Source of the DNA: Pseudoclavibacter sp. AY1H1
GTDB taxonomy: Bacteria; Actinomycetota; Actinomycetes; Actinomycetales; Microbacteriaceae
DNA: 64,000 bases
Assembly: GCF_002931055.1 (NCBI RefSeq)
Contig: NZ_PSXX01000001.1
Coordinates: forward strand, 62,001 to 126,000
Direction: 5' to 3'
Every line of letters begins with the position of its first letter. The stretch's first letter is position 1. The position numbers and the translations under genes are program-made. This document shows positions 34,359-43,746 of this stretch, one piece after another. The notes below the pieces were generated by a model. That model was given only the letters and a program-made list of their open reading frames with translations. It searched no databases and was not told where the DNA came from.

Positions 34359-35933
34359 GTGCTGAGATTCACCCTCCGACGCCTCTTCGTGTCGATCTTC
34401 ATCCTGCTTGGCGCGCTCTTCATCGTGTACAACCTCGTCGCGATCTCGAAGGACCCGCTCGCGGACATCTTGGAGTCCACGGCTCCCAACAAGGAGCAGC
34501 TCATCGCCGCGCGCGTGGAGCTCCTGCAACTGGATGTGCCCGCCCCAGCCCGCTTCTTCCTCTGGCTCGGTGGCATCCTCGGGTTCTTCATCCCGACCTT
34601 CGACGACCCGAACGGACTGTTCGGCTTCCTCGGCAACAACTTCTCCATGGGCGTCAACATCGTCGGCCAGGACGTTGGACCGCTCATCGCCTCGGCGGTC
34701 GGCCAGACCCTGCAGCTCGTCACCGCCGCGACGCTCATCGCCGTCGTGATCGGCGTCGCCGTCGGCGTGACGACCGCTCTGCGCCAGTACTCGGGCTACG
34801 ACTACACGGTGACGTTCCTGTCGTTCCTCACGTACTCGCTGCCGATCTTCTTCGTCGCCGTGCTGCTGAAGCAGTACATGGCCATCGGCTTCAACGACTT
34901 CCTGCAGGCCCCGCAGATACCGATACCGATGCTGCTGCTCATCGGCGTGGTCATCGGCTTCATCTTCATGTCGATCATCGGGGGGCCCGCAAAGACGCGA
35001 GCCATCGTGTTCGGAGCCGGCACCGCTGGCAGCATCGCGATCCTGTTCGGGATGGAACTGCTCGACTGGTTCCGGAACCCGGGCCTCGGCACGGTGCTGA
35101 TCATCTTCCTCGGGCTCGCGACGGTGCTCATCACCGCGGCGCTGACCGTCGGCCTCTCGCACCGCCGCAACCTCATCGTCACCGGTGCGGTCGCGGTCGT
35201 CGGGGGAGCGCTCTGGTACCCGCTGCAGTTCGCGATGACGAACGAGATCGGCGCCTGGTTCCCGATCGTCCTCATCGTCGCCTTCACCGCCATCGCCTAC
35301 TTCGCCGGCAAGTTCTTCGGCGGCCTCGACAAGCGCAACGTCGCAGGCAATGCGGCGATCGTCGGCTTCGTCGTCTCGCTGCTGCTCGTCATCGACCGCG
35401 TCATGCAGACCTGGTCCGGCTACTACGACCAGACCGGCGGGCGACCGATCGCGACGGTCGGCGCATCCAGCCCGCAGCTCGGCTCCGACCCGTCCATCTG
35501 GCTGCAGATGCTCGACGGCTTCACGCACCTGCTGCTGCCGACCATCGCGATCATGGTCATCTCCATCGCGAGCTACAGCCGATACTCCCGCTCGAGCCTG
35601 CTCGAGATCATGAACCAGGACTACGTGCGGACTGCTCGCGCGAAGGGCCTGCCGGAGCGCACGGTGGTCATGCGCCACGCACTGCGCAACTCGCTCATCC
35701 CGATCACCACGATCGTCGCGGCCGACGTCGGAGCCATCATCTCCGGCGCGATCGTGACCGAGCAGATCTTCGGCTGGAGGGCGATGGGCTCGATCTTCTC
35801 CGAGTCGCTGCGCAACGTCGACCTCAACCCGCTCATGGGCTACGTCCTCGTGACCGCCGCCCTCACGGTGATCTTCAACCTGATCGCCGACATCCTGTAC
35901 TCCGTCCTCGACCCGCGAATCCGCCTGAGCTGA
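34359..35933 (+). CDS. ABC transporter permease, DppB/OppB-like, with a large extra membrane insert
   Basis: A 524-residue inner-membrane permease; typical DppB proteins have about 310-340. The N-terminus (LRFTLRRLFVSIFILLGAL) and the C-terminal permease core match the family, including the EAA loop RTARAKGLPERTVVMRHALR (about residues 423-442) that contacts the ATPase. Between them, about residues 178-372 form an additional hydrophobic region with roughly six extra helices. The GTG at 34359 is preferred to ATG 34332 because the protein then begins like its relatives. It is followed after 14 bases by the second permease. Confidence 0.9.
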   Translation: MLRFTLRRLFVSIFILLGALFIVYNLVAISKDPLADILESTAPNKEQLIAARVELLQLDVPAPARFFLWLGGILGFFIPTFDDPNGLFGFLGNNFSMGVNIVGQDVGPLIASAVGQTLQLVTAATLIAVVIGVAVGVTTALRQYSGYDYTVTFLSFLTYSLPIFFVAVLLKQYMAIGFNDFLQAPQIPIPMLLLIGVVIGFIFMSIIGGPAKTRAIVFGAGTAGSIAILFGMELLDWFRNPGLGTVLIIFLGLATVLITAALTVGLSHRRNLIVTGAVAVVGGALWYPLQFAMTNEIGAWFPIVLIVAFTAIAYFAGKFFGGLDKRNVAGNAAIVGFVVSLLLVIDRVMQTWSGYYDQTGGRPIATVGASSPQLGSDPSIWLQMLDGFTHLLLPTIAIMVISIASYSRYSRSSLLEIMNQDYVRTARAKGLPERTVVMRHALRNSLIPITTIVAADVGAIISGAIVTEQIFGWRAMGSIFSESLRNVDLNPLMGYVLVTAALTVIFNLIADILYSVLDPRIRLS

Positions 35934-35947
35934 GAGAGGGCTGAGCT

Positions 35948-37102
35948 ATGACGACTCCGAACTTCACTGAGATCACCTCACCCCAGCCGCACGGCCCCGG
36001 GGACGAGCTGACCATCGAGCAGCGAGAGACCATCGGCCTGAGCCAGGGCCAGATCGTCTGGCGCCGGTTCGTGCGCCACACGGGTGCGATGGTCTCGACC
36101 GCCGTCCTCCTGGTCATCGTGCTGCTCGTCTTCACCTCCGTCGGCATCGTCGTGCCGTGGTGGGACTTCTCCGAGGGCAAGTTCACGCAGATCCAGGTCC
36201 CCGGCTGGTGGGCCTATGACTGGAACTCCATCGCCCCCATCGAGAACGGCGGCAACCCGACCTTCGTGAGCCTGTTCGACTGGGGCTCGCACCCGTTCGG
36301 TCAGGACGAGATCGGCCGCGACATCTTCGCCCGCGTCATGCGCGGAACGCAGCAGTCGCTCACGGTCATGTTCATCTACGGCATCCTCGCCGCGGTCATC
36401 GGCATCATCGTCGGCGGCATCGCGGGCTACTACCGCGGATGGGTCGACAACGTGCTCATGCGCGTCACCGACCTCTTCCTCGTCATCCCGACGCTTGTCT
36501 TCGCGGCCGTCCTCGGCCAGCTCGCCGGCCAGAACGAGGTCCTCCGGGCCTACGGTGCCGTCTCGCTTGCCGTCGTGCTGGGTCTCGTCGGCTGGATGTC
36601 GCTCGCCCGCCTCGTGCGCGGGGAGTTCCTCACGCTCCGAGAGCGCGAGTTCGTCGACGCGGCTCGGGTCGCCGGTGCATCGGGGCGCCGCATCATCTTC
36701 CGCCACATCCTGCCGAACGCCCTCGGCGTGGTCATTGTCTCCACGACCCTGCTCATGAGCGCGGCCATCATCCTCGAGGCCAACCTGTCGTTCCTGGGCT
36801 TCGGCATCCAGCCGCCAGACGTCTCGCTCGGCCAGATCGTGCAGGAGTACCAGGGCGCGTTCGCCACTCGCCCGTGGCTGTTCTGGTTCCCGGGTGCCTT
36901 CATCGTCGCCATCGCGCTGTGCATCAACTTCATCGGCGACGGACTGCGCGACGCGTTCGACCCGCGCCAGCGCAAGATCCCCGGCAACGGCACCTGGTCG
37001 CGCATGTGGCGCACGCTCACGTCGCGCGACGGCCGCCCCACCAAGGGCGACACGAGCACGGGTGGCGCAAGCACGGGTGACGCGAGCAAGGCGGATGCGT
37101 GA
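35948..37102 (+). CDS. ABC transporter permease, DppC/OppC-like
   Basis: A 384-residue permease of the peptide/nickel importer family. A cytoplasmic N-terminus leads to a first helix (VSTAVLLVIVLLVFTSVGI), an extracytoplasmic loop ending HPFGQDEIGRDIFARVM, a signature of this subunit, and then five helices with the EAA loop ARVAGASGRRIIFRHILPNA. The C-terminal tail is Thr/Gly/Ser-rich and charged. It pairs with the DppB-like subunit. The ATPase gene that completes the importer lies beyond an oppositely oriented PH-domain gene. Confidence 0.94.
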   Translation: MTTPNFTEITSPQPHGPGDELTIEQRETIGLSQGQIVWRRFVRHTGAMVSTAVLLVIVLLVFTSVGIVVPWWDFSEGKFTQIQVPGWWAYDWNSIAPIENGGNPTFVSLFDWGSHPFGQDEIGRDIFARVMRGTQQSLTVMFIYGILAAVIGIIVGGIAGYYRGWVDNVLMRVTDLFLVIPTLVFAAVLGQLAGQNEVLRAYGAVSLAVVLGLVGWMSLARLVRGEFLTLREREFVDAARVAGASGRRIIFRHILPNALGVVIVSTTLLMSAAIILEANLSFLGFGIQPPDVSLGQIVQEYQGAFATRPWLFWFPGAFIVAIALCINFIGDGLRDAFDPRQRKIPGNGTWSRMWRTLTSRDGRPTKGDTSTGGASTGDASKADA

Positions 37103-37146
37103 CGCGCCTCGTCGCAGAGCACGCCCCTCGCCTGGTCCTCGCCGGG

Positions 37147-37752
37147 CTAGATGGCGATGAGCGCGCCGACCACGAGCACCGTCGTGATGAGCACCACCGT
37201 GTTCAGCACGTTCTGGGTGCGCACGACCGGACCGATCGGCGTTCCGGCGTCTCGCTGCTGCTGAGCCCGGCGATGCGTGAGGTTCACGGCGGCGTCGCCG
37301 GAGTAGGTTCCGGGAGCCGCGCTCGTGCGGATGCTCTGGGACTCGTCCGTGAGCCGGCGCGGGTCCTTCCACAGGAGCGGATCGCGCGGGTCCATGCGCT
37401 CAGCGCTGAGTCGGTCGGGCGGGGGAGCAGCCCACGCGCTGACCTTGCCCTCCGGCGTCGTGACGGTGAAGCCGCGCGTCGTCTCGACGAGCTCGATCTG
37501 CCCGTAGGGCACGACCGTCTTCTTGAGCGGGTTGTTCACCTCGAGCGCATCGTCCGTGAAGACGACGCTCGGGCTCACCAGGGTGATCCATCCGAGGCCG
37601 AGGGCCAGGATGGGCAGCGGCAGCACCGAGAGCAGGTGCCGCTCGGCTCCCGGAGTGATCATCACGGAGATGACGGCGACGAGCGCCATCGCGGCGATGA
37701 CGCCGTAGACGACAAGACCCATACGGGGGCGGAGAACGGTTCGCTCGGACAC
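37147..37752 (-). CDS. PH domain-containing membrane protein
   Basis: A 201-residue protein with two N-terminal helices (GLVVYGVIAAMALVAVISV; LPLPILALGLGWITLV), a bacterial PH-like domain (VVFTDDALEVNNPLKKTVVP, then IELVETTRGFTVTTPEGKVS, residues about 85-135) and a C-terminal hydrophobic helix. Function unknown; related actinobacterial proteins are membrane-associated. The GTG at 37752 lies 6 bases after GAGAAT. It is antisense to, and splits, the peptide importer operon between permease and ATPase genes. Confidence 0.78.
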   Translation of the reverse strand: MSERTVLRPRMGLVVYGVIAAMALVAVISVMITPGAERHLLSVLPLPILALGLGWITLVSPSVVFTDDALEVNNPLKKTVVPYGQIELVETTRGFTVTTPEGKVSAWAAPPPDRLSAERMDPRDPLLWKDPRRLTDESQSIRTSAAPGTYSGDAAVNLTHRRAQQQRDAGTPIGPVVRTQNVLNTVVLITTVLVVGALIAI

Positions 37753-37758
37753 CCGCCC

Positions 37759-37764
37759 ATTCTC
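37759..37764 (-). promoter_or_regulatory. GAGAAT -10-like element for PH-domain gene
   Basis: GAGAAT preceded by TGC (an extended -10 form) ends 6 bases before the GTG at 37752 on the minus strand. Confidence 0.4.
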
Positions 37765-37832
37765 GCAGAGGCCGCACGGCCCACACCCCAGACAGCACGC
37801 GCTGCAACCGCAGCCCACCGGGAGGCACGCTC

Positions 37833-39626
37833 ATGAGCACGACTTCACGCAAAGACGACGCGACGCCGATCCTCGAGGTCCAGGATCTGAGTGTCGAGTT
37901 CTGGGTCGGCGGCGACTGGGTCACCGCCGCGAAGGACATCAACTACGTGGTCCGGCCGGGCGAGGTGCTCGCCATCGTCGGCGAGTCGGGTTCCGGCAAG
38001 TCCGTGTCGTCCATGACGCTCCTCGACCTCCTCCCGAAGAATGGGCGCACCTCCGGCAGCGCGAAGCTCAACGGCACCGAGCTCATCGGGGCGCCGCAGT
38101 CGACGCTGCGCCGCGCTCGAGGCAACGACATCGCGGTGATCTTCCAGGAGCCCATGACGGCGCTCAACCCGGTGCTGACGATCGGGTTCCAGATCTCCGA
38201 GGCGCTGCGCATCCACAACCCCACGATGACGCCGAACGCCGCCAGGGAGCGCGCGCTCGAGCTCCTGCGTCTCGTCGAGATGCCCAACCCGGCGAAGGCG
38301 TTCGACTCGTACCCGCACCAGCTCTCCGGCGGACAGCGGCAGCGCGCCATGATCGCGCAGTCGCTCAGCTGCGACCCTGACCTCCTCATCGCCGACGAGC
38401 CGACGACGGCCCTCGACGTGACGATCCAGGCCGAGATCCTCGAGCTCATGCGGTCACTGCACGAGCGCCTCAACTCGGCGATCGTCATCATCACGCACGA
38501 CATGGGCGTGGTCGCCGACATCGCCGACAACGTCATCGTGATGAAGGGCGGCGAGATCGTCGAGCGCGGCACCGTGCGAGAGATCTTCAAGAACCCGCAG
38601 CACGCCTACACCAAGACGCTGCTCGACGCGGTTCCGCACCTGGGCACAGGAGAGGCGAGCGGGCTGGATGCGCGCGAGTTCACGGGCGAGCCGGCGCTCG
38701 TCGTGCAGAACGCCGACATCGAGTACCCGAAGCAGGGCCGCGTCCCCGCGTTCAAGGCCGTCGAGGACGCGACCTTCGAGATCTACCCGGGCGAGATCGT
38801 GAGCGTCGTCGGAGAGTCGGGATCGGGGAAGACCACGGTCGCTCGCGCGGTCGTCGGGCTGCTGCCGGTCGCCGCCGGCTCGATGAAGCTCAACGGCGTC
38901 GAGCTGAACGGGGTCTCGAGGCACGACCTCGCCAAGGTGCGCCGCGATATCGGCATCGTCTTCCAGGACCCGGGCTCGTCGCTCAACCCGAGGTGGCCCG
39001 TCGGGCAGTCGATCGCGGAGCCGCTCATCCTCGAGAAGAAGCTGACGAAGGCGGAGATCGAGGCCAGAGTCGGCGAGCTGCTCGACCAGGTCGAGCTTCC
39101 CCGCTCGTTCCGCAACCGCTACCCGAACGAGCTGTCCGGCGGACAGCGTCAGCGCATCGGCATCGCGCGCGCCCTGGCGCTCGAGCCGAAGCTCCTCGTC
39201 GCCGATGAGCCCACCTCCGCCCTGGACGTGTCGGTGCAGAAGCGCGTGCTCGAGCTGCTCGTCGAGATCCAGCAGCGGCTGCAGTTCGCCGTGCTGTTCG
39301 TGACGCACGACCTGGCCGTCGTCGACCAGCTGGCGAACCGAGTCATCGTCATGAACCACGGCAAGATCGTGGAGCAGGGGCCGACGGACCAGATCCTCCG
39401 TGCTCCGCAGGACCCGTACACGCAGCGCCTCGTCGCCGCCGTGCCGGTGCCGGACCCTGACGAGCAGGCGATCCGCCGAGCCGAGCGGGCCGCGCTCAAG
39501 CGCGCAACCGAGGGCGCGGTCACGGCCGAGGTCCTCGGCGACGACATCGTGGCCTCGGATGCTCCTTCGGCGCAGCAGGAGGACATCCTGCGCGCCGAGG
39601 CGGAGGAGCGGGAATCCGGCCAGTGA
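37833..39626 (+). CDS. ABC transporter ATP-binding protein, fused DppD-DppF type
   Basis: A 597-residue protein with two complete nucleotide-binding domains. The first has Walker A GESGSGKSVSSMTLL, signature LSGGQRQRAMIAQ and Walker B LLIADEPTTALD; the second has GESGSGKTTVARAV, ELSGGQRQRIGIARAL and LLVADEPTSALD. Each is followed by the oligopeptide-type C-terminal segment. It powers the importer formed by the preceding permeases. GGGAGG precedes the ATG at 37833. Because a minus-strand gene intervenes, it needs its own promoter or read-through across about 730 bases. The acidic C-terminal tail is extra. Confidence 0.94.
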   Translation: MSTTSRKDDATPILEVQDLSVEFWVGGDWVTAAKDINYVVRPGEVLAIVGESGSGKSVSSMTLLDLLPKNGRTSGSAKLNGTELIGAPQSTLRRARGNDIAVIFQEPMTALNPVLTIGFQISEALRIHNPTMTPNAARERALELLRLVEMPNPAKAFDSYPHQLSGGQRQRAMIAQSLSCDPDLLIADEPTTALDVTIQAEILELMRSLHERLNSAIVIITHDMGVVADIADNVIVMKGGEIVERGTVREIFKNPQHAYTKTLLDAVPHLGTGEASGLDAREFTGEPALVVQNADIEYPKQGRVPAFKAVEDATFEIYPGEIVSVVGESGSGKTTVARAVVGLLPVAAGSMKLNGVELNGVSRHDLAKVRRDIGIVFQDPGSSLNPRWPVGQSIAEPLILEKKLTKAEIEARVGELLDQVELPRSFRNRYPNELSGGQRQRIGIARALALEPKLLVADEPTSALDVSVQKRVLELLVEIQQRLQFAVLFVTHDLAVVDQLANRVIVMNHGKIVEQGPTDQILRAPQDPYTQRLVAAVPVPDPDEQAIRRAERAALKRATEGAVTAEVLGDDIVASDAPSAQQEDILRAEAEERESGQ

Positions 39627-39643
39627 CTCGATAGAAACTTCGG

Positions 39644-39669
39644 CCAGCGTGGGGGCGATCTCACGCTGG
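39644..39669 (+). terminator. Terminator after the peptide importer ATPase gene
   Basis: A perfect 8-base-pair stem (39644-39651 with 39662-39669) with a 10-base loop follows the ATPase stop codon and precedes typA. Confidence 0.5.
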
Positions 39670-39733
39670 TCGGGAGGCGTGTCCTCCGTGACGTAGGATG
39701 AACTGCCCTTTTCTCAAATGAAAGCACCCTTGA

Positions 39734-41650
39734 ATGACTGCTGTGCCTGTCGCCCACCGTTCTGAACTCCGTAACGTCGCCATCGTGGCGCACGTCGACC
39801 ACGGCAAGACGACCCTCGTCGACGCCATGCTGAAGCAGACGGGCTCGTTTGGCGAGCACGACAGCAACTCGACCGAAGCCCGAGTCATGGACTCGAACGA
39901 CCTCGAGCGTGAAAAGGGCATCACCATCCTCGCCAAGAACACGGCGATCTCCTACAAGGGGAAGCACGCCACGGATGGCCCGATCACGATCAACGTGATC
40001 GACACCCCTGGCCACGCCGACTTCGGTGGCGAGGTCGAGCGCGGCCTGTCCATGGTCGACGGTGTCGTCCTCCTCGTCGACGCCTCCGAGGGGCCCCTCC
40101 CGCAGACCCGCTTCGTGCTCCGCAAGGCGCTCGCCGCGAACCTCCCGGTCATCCTGTGCGTCAACAAGACCGACCGTCCGGACGCGCGCATCGACGAGGT
40201 CGTCGCCGAGAGCCAGGACCTGCTCCTCGGTCTCGCCTCCGACATGGCCGATGAGGCGCCCGATCTCGACATCGACGCGCTCCTCGACCTGCCCGTCCTC
40301 TACGCCTCGGGCCGTGCTGGTGCCGCTTCGCACAACCAGCCCGCCGACGGCGAGCTGCCGGACAACGACGACCTCGAGCCGCTCTTCGAGACGATCCTCA
40401 AGCACATCCAGCCGCCGGCCTTCGACCCGGAGGCGCCGCTGCAGGCGCACGTGACGAACCTGGACAGCTCGCCGTTCCTCGGTCGTCTCGCTCTGCTGCG
40501 CGTCTTCAACGGCACGCTCAAGAAGGGCCAGAACGTGGCCTGGGTGAAGAACGACGGCTCGGTGCACAACGTGCGCATCACGGAGCTGCTCGAGACGAAG
40601 GCGCTCGACCGCGTCCCCACCGACTCCGCTGGCCCCGGTGACATCGTCGCCGTCGCCGGCATCCCCGAGATCATGATCGGCGAGACGATCGCCGACCCGG
40701 AGGACATCCGTCCGCTTCCCGGCATCACGGTCGACGAGCCCGCCATCTCGATGACGATCGGCACGAACACCTCGCCCATCATGGGCAAGGTCAAGGGCCA
40801 CAAGCTCACCTCGCGCATGGTCAAGGACCGCCTCGACCGCGAGCTCATCGGCAACGTCTCGATCCGCGTCCTCGACATCGGGCGCCCGGACGCCTGGGAA
40901 GTCCAGGGCCGTGGCGAGCTCGCGCTCTCCGTCCTCATCGAGAACATGCGCCGCGAGGGCTTCGAGCTCACCGCCGGCAAGCCGCAGGTGGTCACGAAGA
41001 TCGTCGACGGCAAGACCCACGAGCCGTTCGAGCACCTCACGATCGACTCGCCGGAGGAGCACCTCGGCGCCATCACGCAGCTCCTCGCCGCGCGCAAGGG
41101 CCGCATGGAGTCGATGTCGAACCACGGCACGGGCTGGGTCCGCATGGAGTTCATCATCCCGTCGCGAGGCCTCATCGGCTTCCGCAGCGAGTTCATGACG
41201 AGCACGCGTGGAACCGGTATCGCGAACGCCATCTCGCACGGCTACGAGCCGTGGGCCGGCCAGATCACGACCCGCATCTCGGGTTCGATCGTCGCCGACC
41301 GCGCGGGAGTCGCGACGCCGTTCGCGATGCAGGCACTGCAGGAGCGCATGTCGTTCTTTGTGCAGCCGACCGAAGAGGTCTACGAGGGCATGGTCATCGG
41401 CGAGAACTCGCGCGCCGACGACATGGACGTCAACGTGACCAAGGAGAAGAAGCTCACGAACATGCGTTCCGCCAACGCGGACACGTTCGAGTCGATGACG
41501 CCTTCTCGCCAGCTCACGCTCGAGGAGTGCCTCGAGTTCGCCCGCGAGGACGAGTGCGTCGAGGTCACGCCCGAGAAGATCCGCATCCGCAAGCTGCTCC
41601 TCGACGGCAACGCGCGTGCGCGTGCCACGTCGCGCGCCAAGAAGCAGTAG
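39734..41650 (+). CDS. typA: Translational GTPase TypA/BipA
   Basis: A 638-residue elongation-factor-like GTPase that binds the 70S ribosome and supports stress growth and 50S assembly. Motifs: G1 [15 protein letters not shown], switch region [14 protein letters not shown]3 [13 protein letters not shown]4 NKTDRPDAR, then EF-G-like domains II, III and V and the TypA C-terminal domain ([19 protein letters not shown]). The ATG at 39734 fits the family N-terminus, with no strong ribosome-binding site. A TAGGAT about 34 bases upstream could be its -10. M. tuberculosis has the equivalent Rv1165 beside a binding-protein gene too. Confidence 0.96.
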   Translation: MTAVPVAHRSELRNVAIVAHVDHGKTTLVDAMLKQTGSFGEHDSNSTEARVMDSNDLEREKGITILAKNTAISYKGKHATDGPITINVIDTPGHADFGGEVERGLSMVDGVVLLVDASEGPLPQTRFVLRKALAANLPVILCVNKTDRPDARIDEVVAESQDLLLGLASDMADEAPDLDIDALLDLPVLYASGRAGAASHNQPADGELPDNDDLEPLFETILKHIQPPAFDPEAPLQAHVTNLDSSPFLGRLALLRVFNGTLKKGQNVAWVKNDGSVHNVRITELLETKALDRVPTDSAGPGDIVAVAGIPEIMIGETIADPEDIRPLPGITVDEPAISMTIGTNTSPIMGKVKGHKLTSRMVKDRLDRELIGNVSIRVLDIGRPDAWEVQGRGELALSVLIENMRREGFELTAGKPQVVTKIVDGKTHEPFEHLTIDSPEEHLGAITQLLAARKGRMESMSNHGTGWVRMEFIIPSRGLIGFRSEFMTSTRGTGIANAISHGYEPWAGQITTRISGSIVADRAGVATPFAMQALQERMSFFVQPTEEVYEGMVIGENSRADDMDVNVTKEKKLTNMRSANADTFESMTPSRQLTLEECLEFAREDECVEVTPEKIRIRKLLLDGNARARATSRAKKQ

Positions 41651-41695
41651 TTGCGCGTGCGCCCTCGCACGGCAACACGTGAACAGTAAGGTCGT

Positions 41696-42148
41696 ATGAC
41701 GGAAGTCATCGAACAGCCTGCCGCAGAGCAGCGAACCGGGGAACGCATCCTCGGGGCGCTGCTCTACGCGCTTTTCGGCCTCATCGTCGGCACCGTGACG
41801 ACGTTCCTCCACCGTGGCCGCGTCGAGCTCTTCGAGACGACGCTCTGGGTGGGCATCGTGCTCGGCCTCGCCTGCATCCTCTGCCTCGGCATCGGCCTGC
41901 GCCTGTACCTCGTCGACCGGTGGATGAGCACCGGGTTCGCGGTGGGGGTCATCGTCGCGGTCGTCGGCCTCGGCGTCTGGAATCCGGGCTCGAGCGTCGT
42001 CGTGGTCGGCGACGTGGTCGGCCTCGCGTGGCTCGCGCTTGCGTCCCTCGTCGCGGCGGGCTGCGCGTTCTGGCCGGCCCTGCCCAGTCGCCGATCGCGA
42101 ACGGCGACCGGCGGCGGCGAGTACGATGAGAGATCGCAACCGAGCTAG
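41696..42148 (+). CDS. Small membrane protein, DUF6113-like
   Basis: A 150-residue protein with four predicted helices (LLYALFGLIVGTVTTFL; TLWVGIVLGLACILCLGIGL; FAVGVIVAVVGLGVW; VGLAWLALASLVAAGCAFW) and a charged, Arg-rich C-terminal tail. It fits the actinobacterial family I recall as DUF6113, often located between typA or mshB and the ferredoxin gene; the function is unknown. TAAGG lies 4-5 bases before the ATG. It is probably cotranscribed with the ferredoxin gene, 14 bases downstream. Confidence 0.75.
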   Translation: MTEVIEQPAAEQRTGERILGALLYALFGLIVGTVTTFLHRGRVELFETTLWVGIVLGLACILCLGIGLRLYLVDRWMSTGFAVGVIVAVVGLGVWNPGSSVVVVGDVVGLAWLALASLVAAGCAFWPALPSRRSRTATGGGEYDERSQPS

Positions 42149-42162
42149 GAGGAGTCACCTCA

Positions 42163-42489
42163 GTGACCTACGTCATCGCCCTTCCCTGTGTCGACGTGAA
42201 GGACCGGGCCTGCATCGATGAGTGCCCCGTCGACTGCATCTACGAGGGCGACCGGATGCTCTACATCCACCCCGACGAGTGCGTCGACTGCGGTGCCTGC
42301 GAACCCGTCTGCCCTGTCGAGGCCATCTACTACGAGGACGACCTGCCGGAGGAGTGGAGCGAGTACTACACCGCGAACGTCGACTTCTTCTCCGAGATCG
42401 GCTCGCCAGGGGGAGCGGCGAAGGTCGGCGTCATCCACCATGACCACCCGGTCATCGCGGCGCTCGAACCGCAGGGAGAGGGCGCGTGA
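42163..42489 (+). CDS. fdxA: 7Fe ferredoxin
   Basis: A 108-residue bacterial ferredoxin carrying one [3Fe-4S] and one [4Fe-4S] cluster. The first cysteine set is C9, C17, C21 (the last followed by Pro) and the second is CVDCGACEPVCP; spacing C-x7-C-x3-CP is the 7Fe pattern. The acidic C-terminal part (EEWSEYYTANVDFFSEIG) is typical of the actinobacterial FdxA/FdxC type. It carries electrons in the cytoplasm; the partner is not visible here. GTG start at 42163 follows TAGGAGGAG closely. Its end overlaps dapC by 4 bases, as in M. tuberculosis Rv1177-Rv1178. Confidence 0.95.
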   Translation: MTYVIALPCVDVKDRACIDECPVDCIYEGDRMLYIHPDECVDCGACEPVCPVEAIYYEDDLPEEWSEYYTANVDFFSEIGSPGGAAKVGVIHHDHPVIAALEPQGEGA

Positions 42490-43616
42490 CGCTCGGCGAG
42501 CTGCCTGACTACCCCTGGGACCAGCTGAAGCCCTACATCGACCAGGCGAACGCGCACCCGGATGGTGCCCTCGACCTCTCGATCGGCTCTCCCGTCGACC
42601 CGACGCCGGAGGTCGTTCGCGCGGCGCTGCGGCAGCACGCCGACGCGCACTCCTACCCGACCACGATCGGCACACCGGAAGCCAGGGACGCCGTCGTCGC
42701 CTGGTTCGCGCGGTGCCGTGGCGTGAGCGGTCTGCTGCGCTCGAACACGATGCTCACGGTCGGCTCGAAGGAGTTCGTCGCGACGACGGCCTTCTTCCTG
42801 CGACTCGGCGAGGGCGACACGGTCGTCTACCCTGCCCGGGCCTACCCGACGTACGAGATCGGCGCGGTCTTCGCCGGAGCCCAGGGCTTCGCGGGCGACG
42901 ACCCCGCGGCCTGGCCGGAATCGACGAAGCTCATCTGGCTCAACAGCCCAGGCAACCCCGACGGCCGAGTGCTCGGCGTCGAGGAGCTCGCGGCAGCCGT
43001 CGCCCGTGCTCGCGAGCTGGGCGCCGTCATCGTCAACGACGAGTGCTACGCGGAACTCGGCTGGGGGGACTGGTCGGGGGAGCGCATCCCGAGCATCCTC
43101 GACGAGCGGGTCACGGGTGGAGATCTCAGCAACATCCTCGCGTGCTCGTCCCTCTCGAAGCGGTCGAATCTGGCGGGCTACCGGGCGGCCTACGTCGCGG
43201 GTGACGCGCAGCTCATCTCGCGCCTGCTCACGGCACGCAAGCACGCGGGGCTCATCGTCCCGGCCCCGGTGCAGGCGGCCGTCGTGGCTGCGCTCGGCGA
43301 CGACGAGCATGCCGTCGAGCAGTACAACCGCTACCTCCGTCGCCGAGAGGTGCTCCTTCCCGCGCTCCAGGCGTGGGGGCTGCGTATCGAGCACAGCGAG
43401 GCGGGCCTCTACCTGTGGGGCACCAAGGGCGACGACTCCTGGGCAACGATCGAGGAGCTCGCAGAGCTCGGCATCATCGCGGGTCCCGGGGTCTTCTACG
43501 GCGAGGCCGGCGGACGGCACGTCCGAGTCTCCCTGACGGCCACGGATGCGCACGTCGACGAGGCCGCGCGGCGCCTCATCGCGGCCAGTCCTGACCATTC
43601 CGCGCAAGCTCAGTAG
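42486..43616 (+). CDS. dapC: Succinyldiaminopimelate transaminase (class I/II aminotransferase)
   Basis: A 376-residue PLP enzyme predicted to transfer an amino group from glutamate to N-succinyl-2-amino-6-oxopimelate in diaminopimelate/lysine synthesis. Features: NTMLTVGSKEFVATT (PLP phosphate site), WLNSPGNPDGRV (Asn), VNDECYAELGWGDW (Asp, Tyr), and the PLP lysine in SLSKRSNLAGYR. The specific reaction is assigned from the actinobacterial family and from nearby dapD and dapE; the sequence alone only proves a fold-type I aminotransferase. GTG start overlaps fdxA by 4 bases. Confidence 0.9.
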   Translation: MTLGELPDYPWDQLKPYIDQANAHPDGALDLSIGSPVDPTPEVVRAALRQHADAHSYPTTIGTPEARDAVVAWFARCRGVSGLLRSNTMLTVGSKEFVATTAFFLRLGEGDTVVYPARAYPTYEIGAVFAGAQGFAGDDPAAWPESTKLIWLNSPGNPDGRVLGVEELAAAVARARELGAVIVNDECYAELGWGDWSGERIPSILDERVTGGDLSNILACSSLSKRSNLAGYRAAYVAGDAQLISRLLTARKHAGLIVPAPVQAAVVAALGDDEHAVEQYNRYLRRREVLLPALQAWGLRIEHSEAGLYLWGTKGDDSWATIEELAELGIIAGPGVFYGEAGGRHVRVSLTATDAHVDEAARRLIAASPDHSAQAQ

Positions 43617-43676
43617 GTATCGAACAGCACATCGCGAGTTTCATTGTGGATTCGCATAGTCACCTGGTCGACCGAT

Positions 43677-43682
43677 TAGGCT
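43677..43682 (+). promoter_or_regulatory. gltA: Possible -10 element for citrate synthase gene
   Basis: TAGGCT lies about 64 bases before the GTG at 43747, in the only AT-richer part of the 130-base gap after dapC. No matching -35 was found. Confidence 0.3.
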
Positions 43683-43746
43683 ATGAGAACACTGCGCGTT
43701 CTGCGTGCTCGCCGGGGAGCATCCCCCACCCGCTCGAGGAGGATCT

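Noticed and set aside
39149-42139. A minus-strand open frame of about 1000 codons across typA
   Set aside because: GC-rich codon bias keeps the antisense frame open. The plus strand encodes the ATPase end, TypA and a membrane protein with full motifs; the antisense translation has no recognisable domain.
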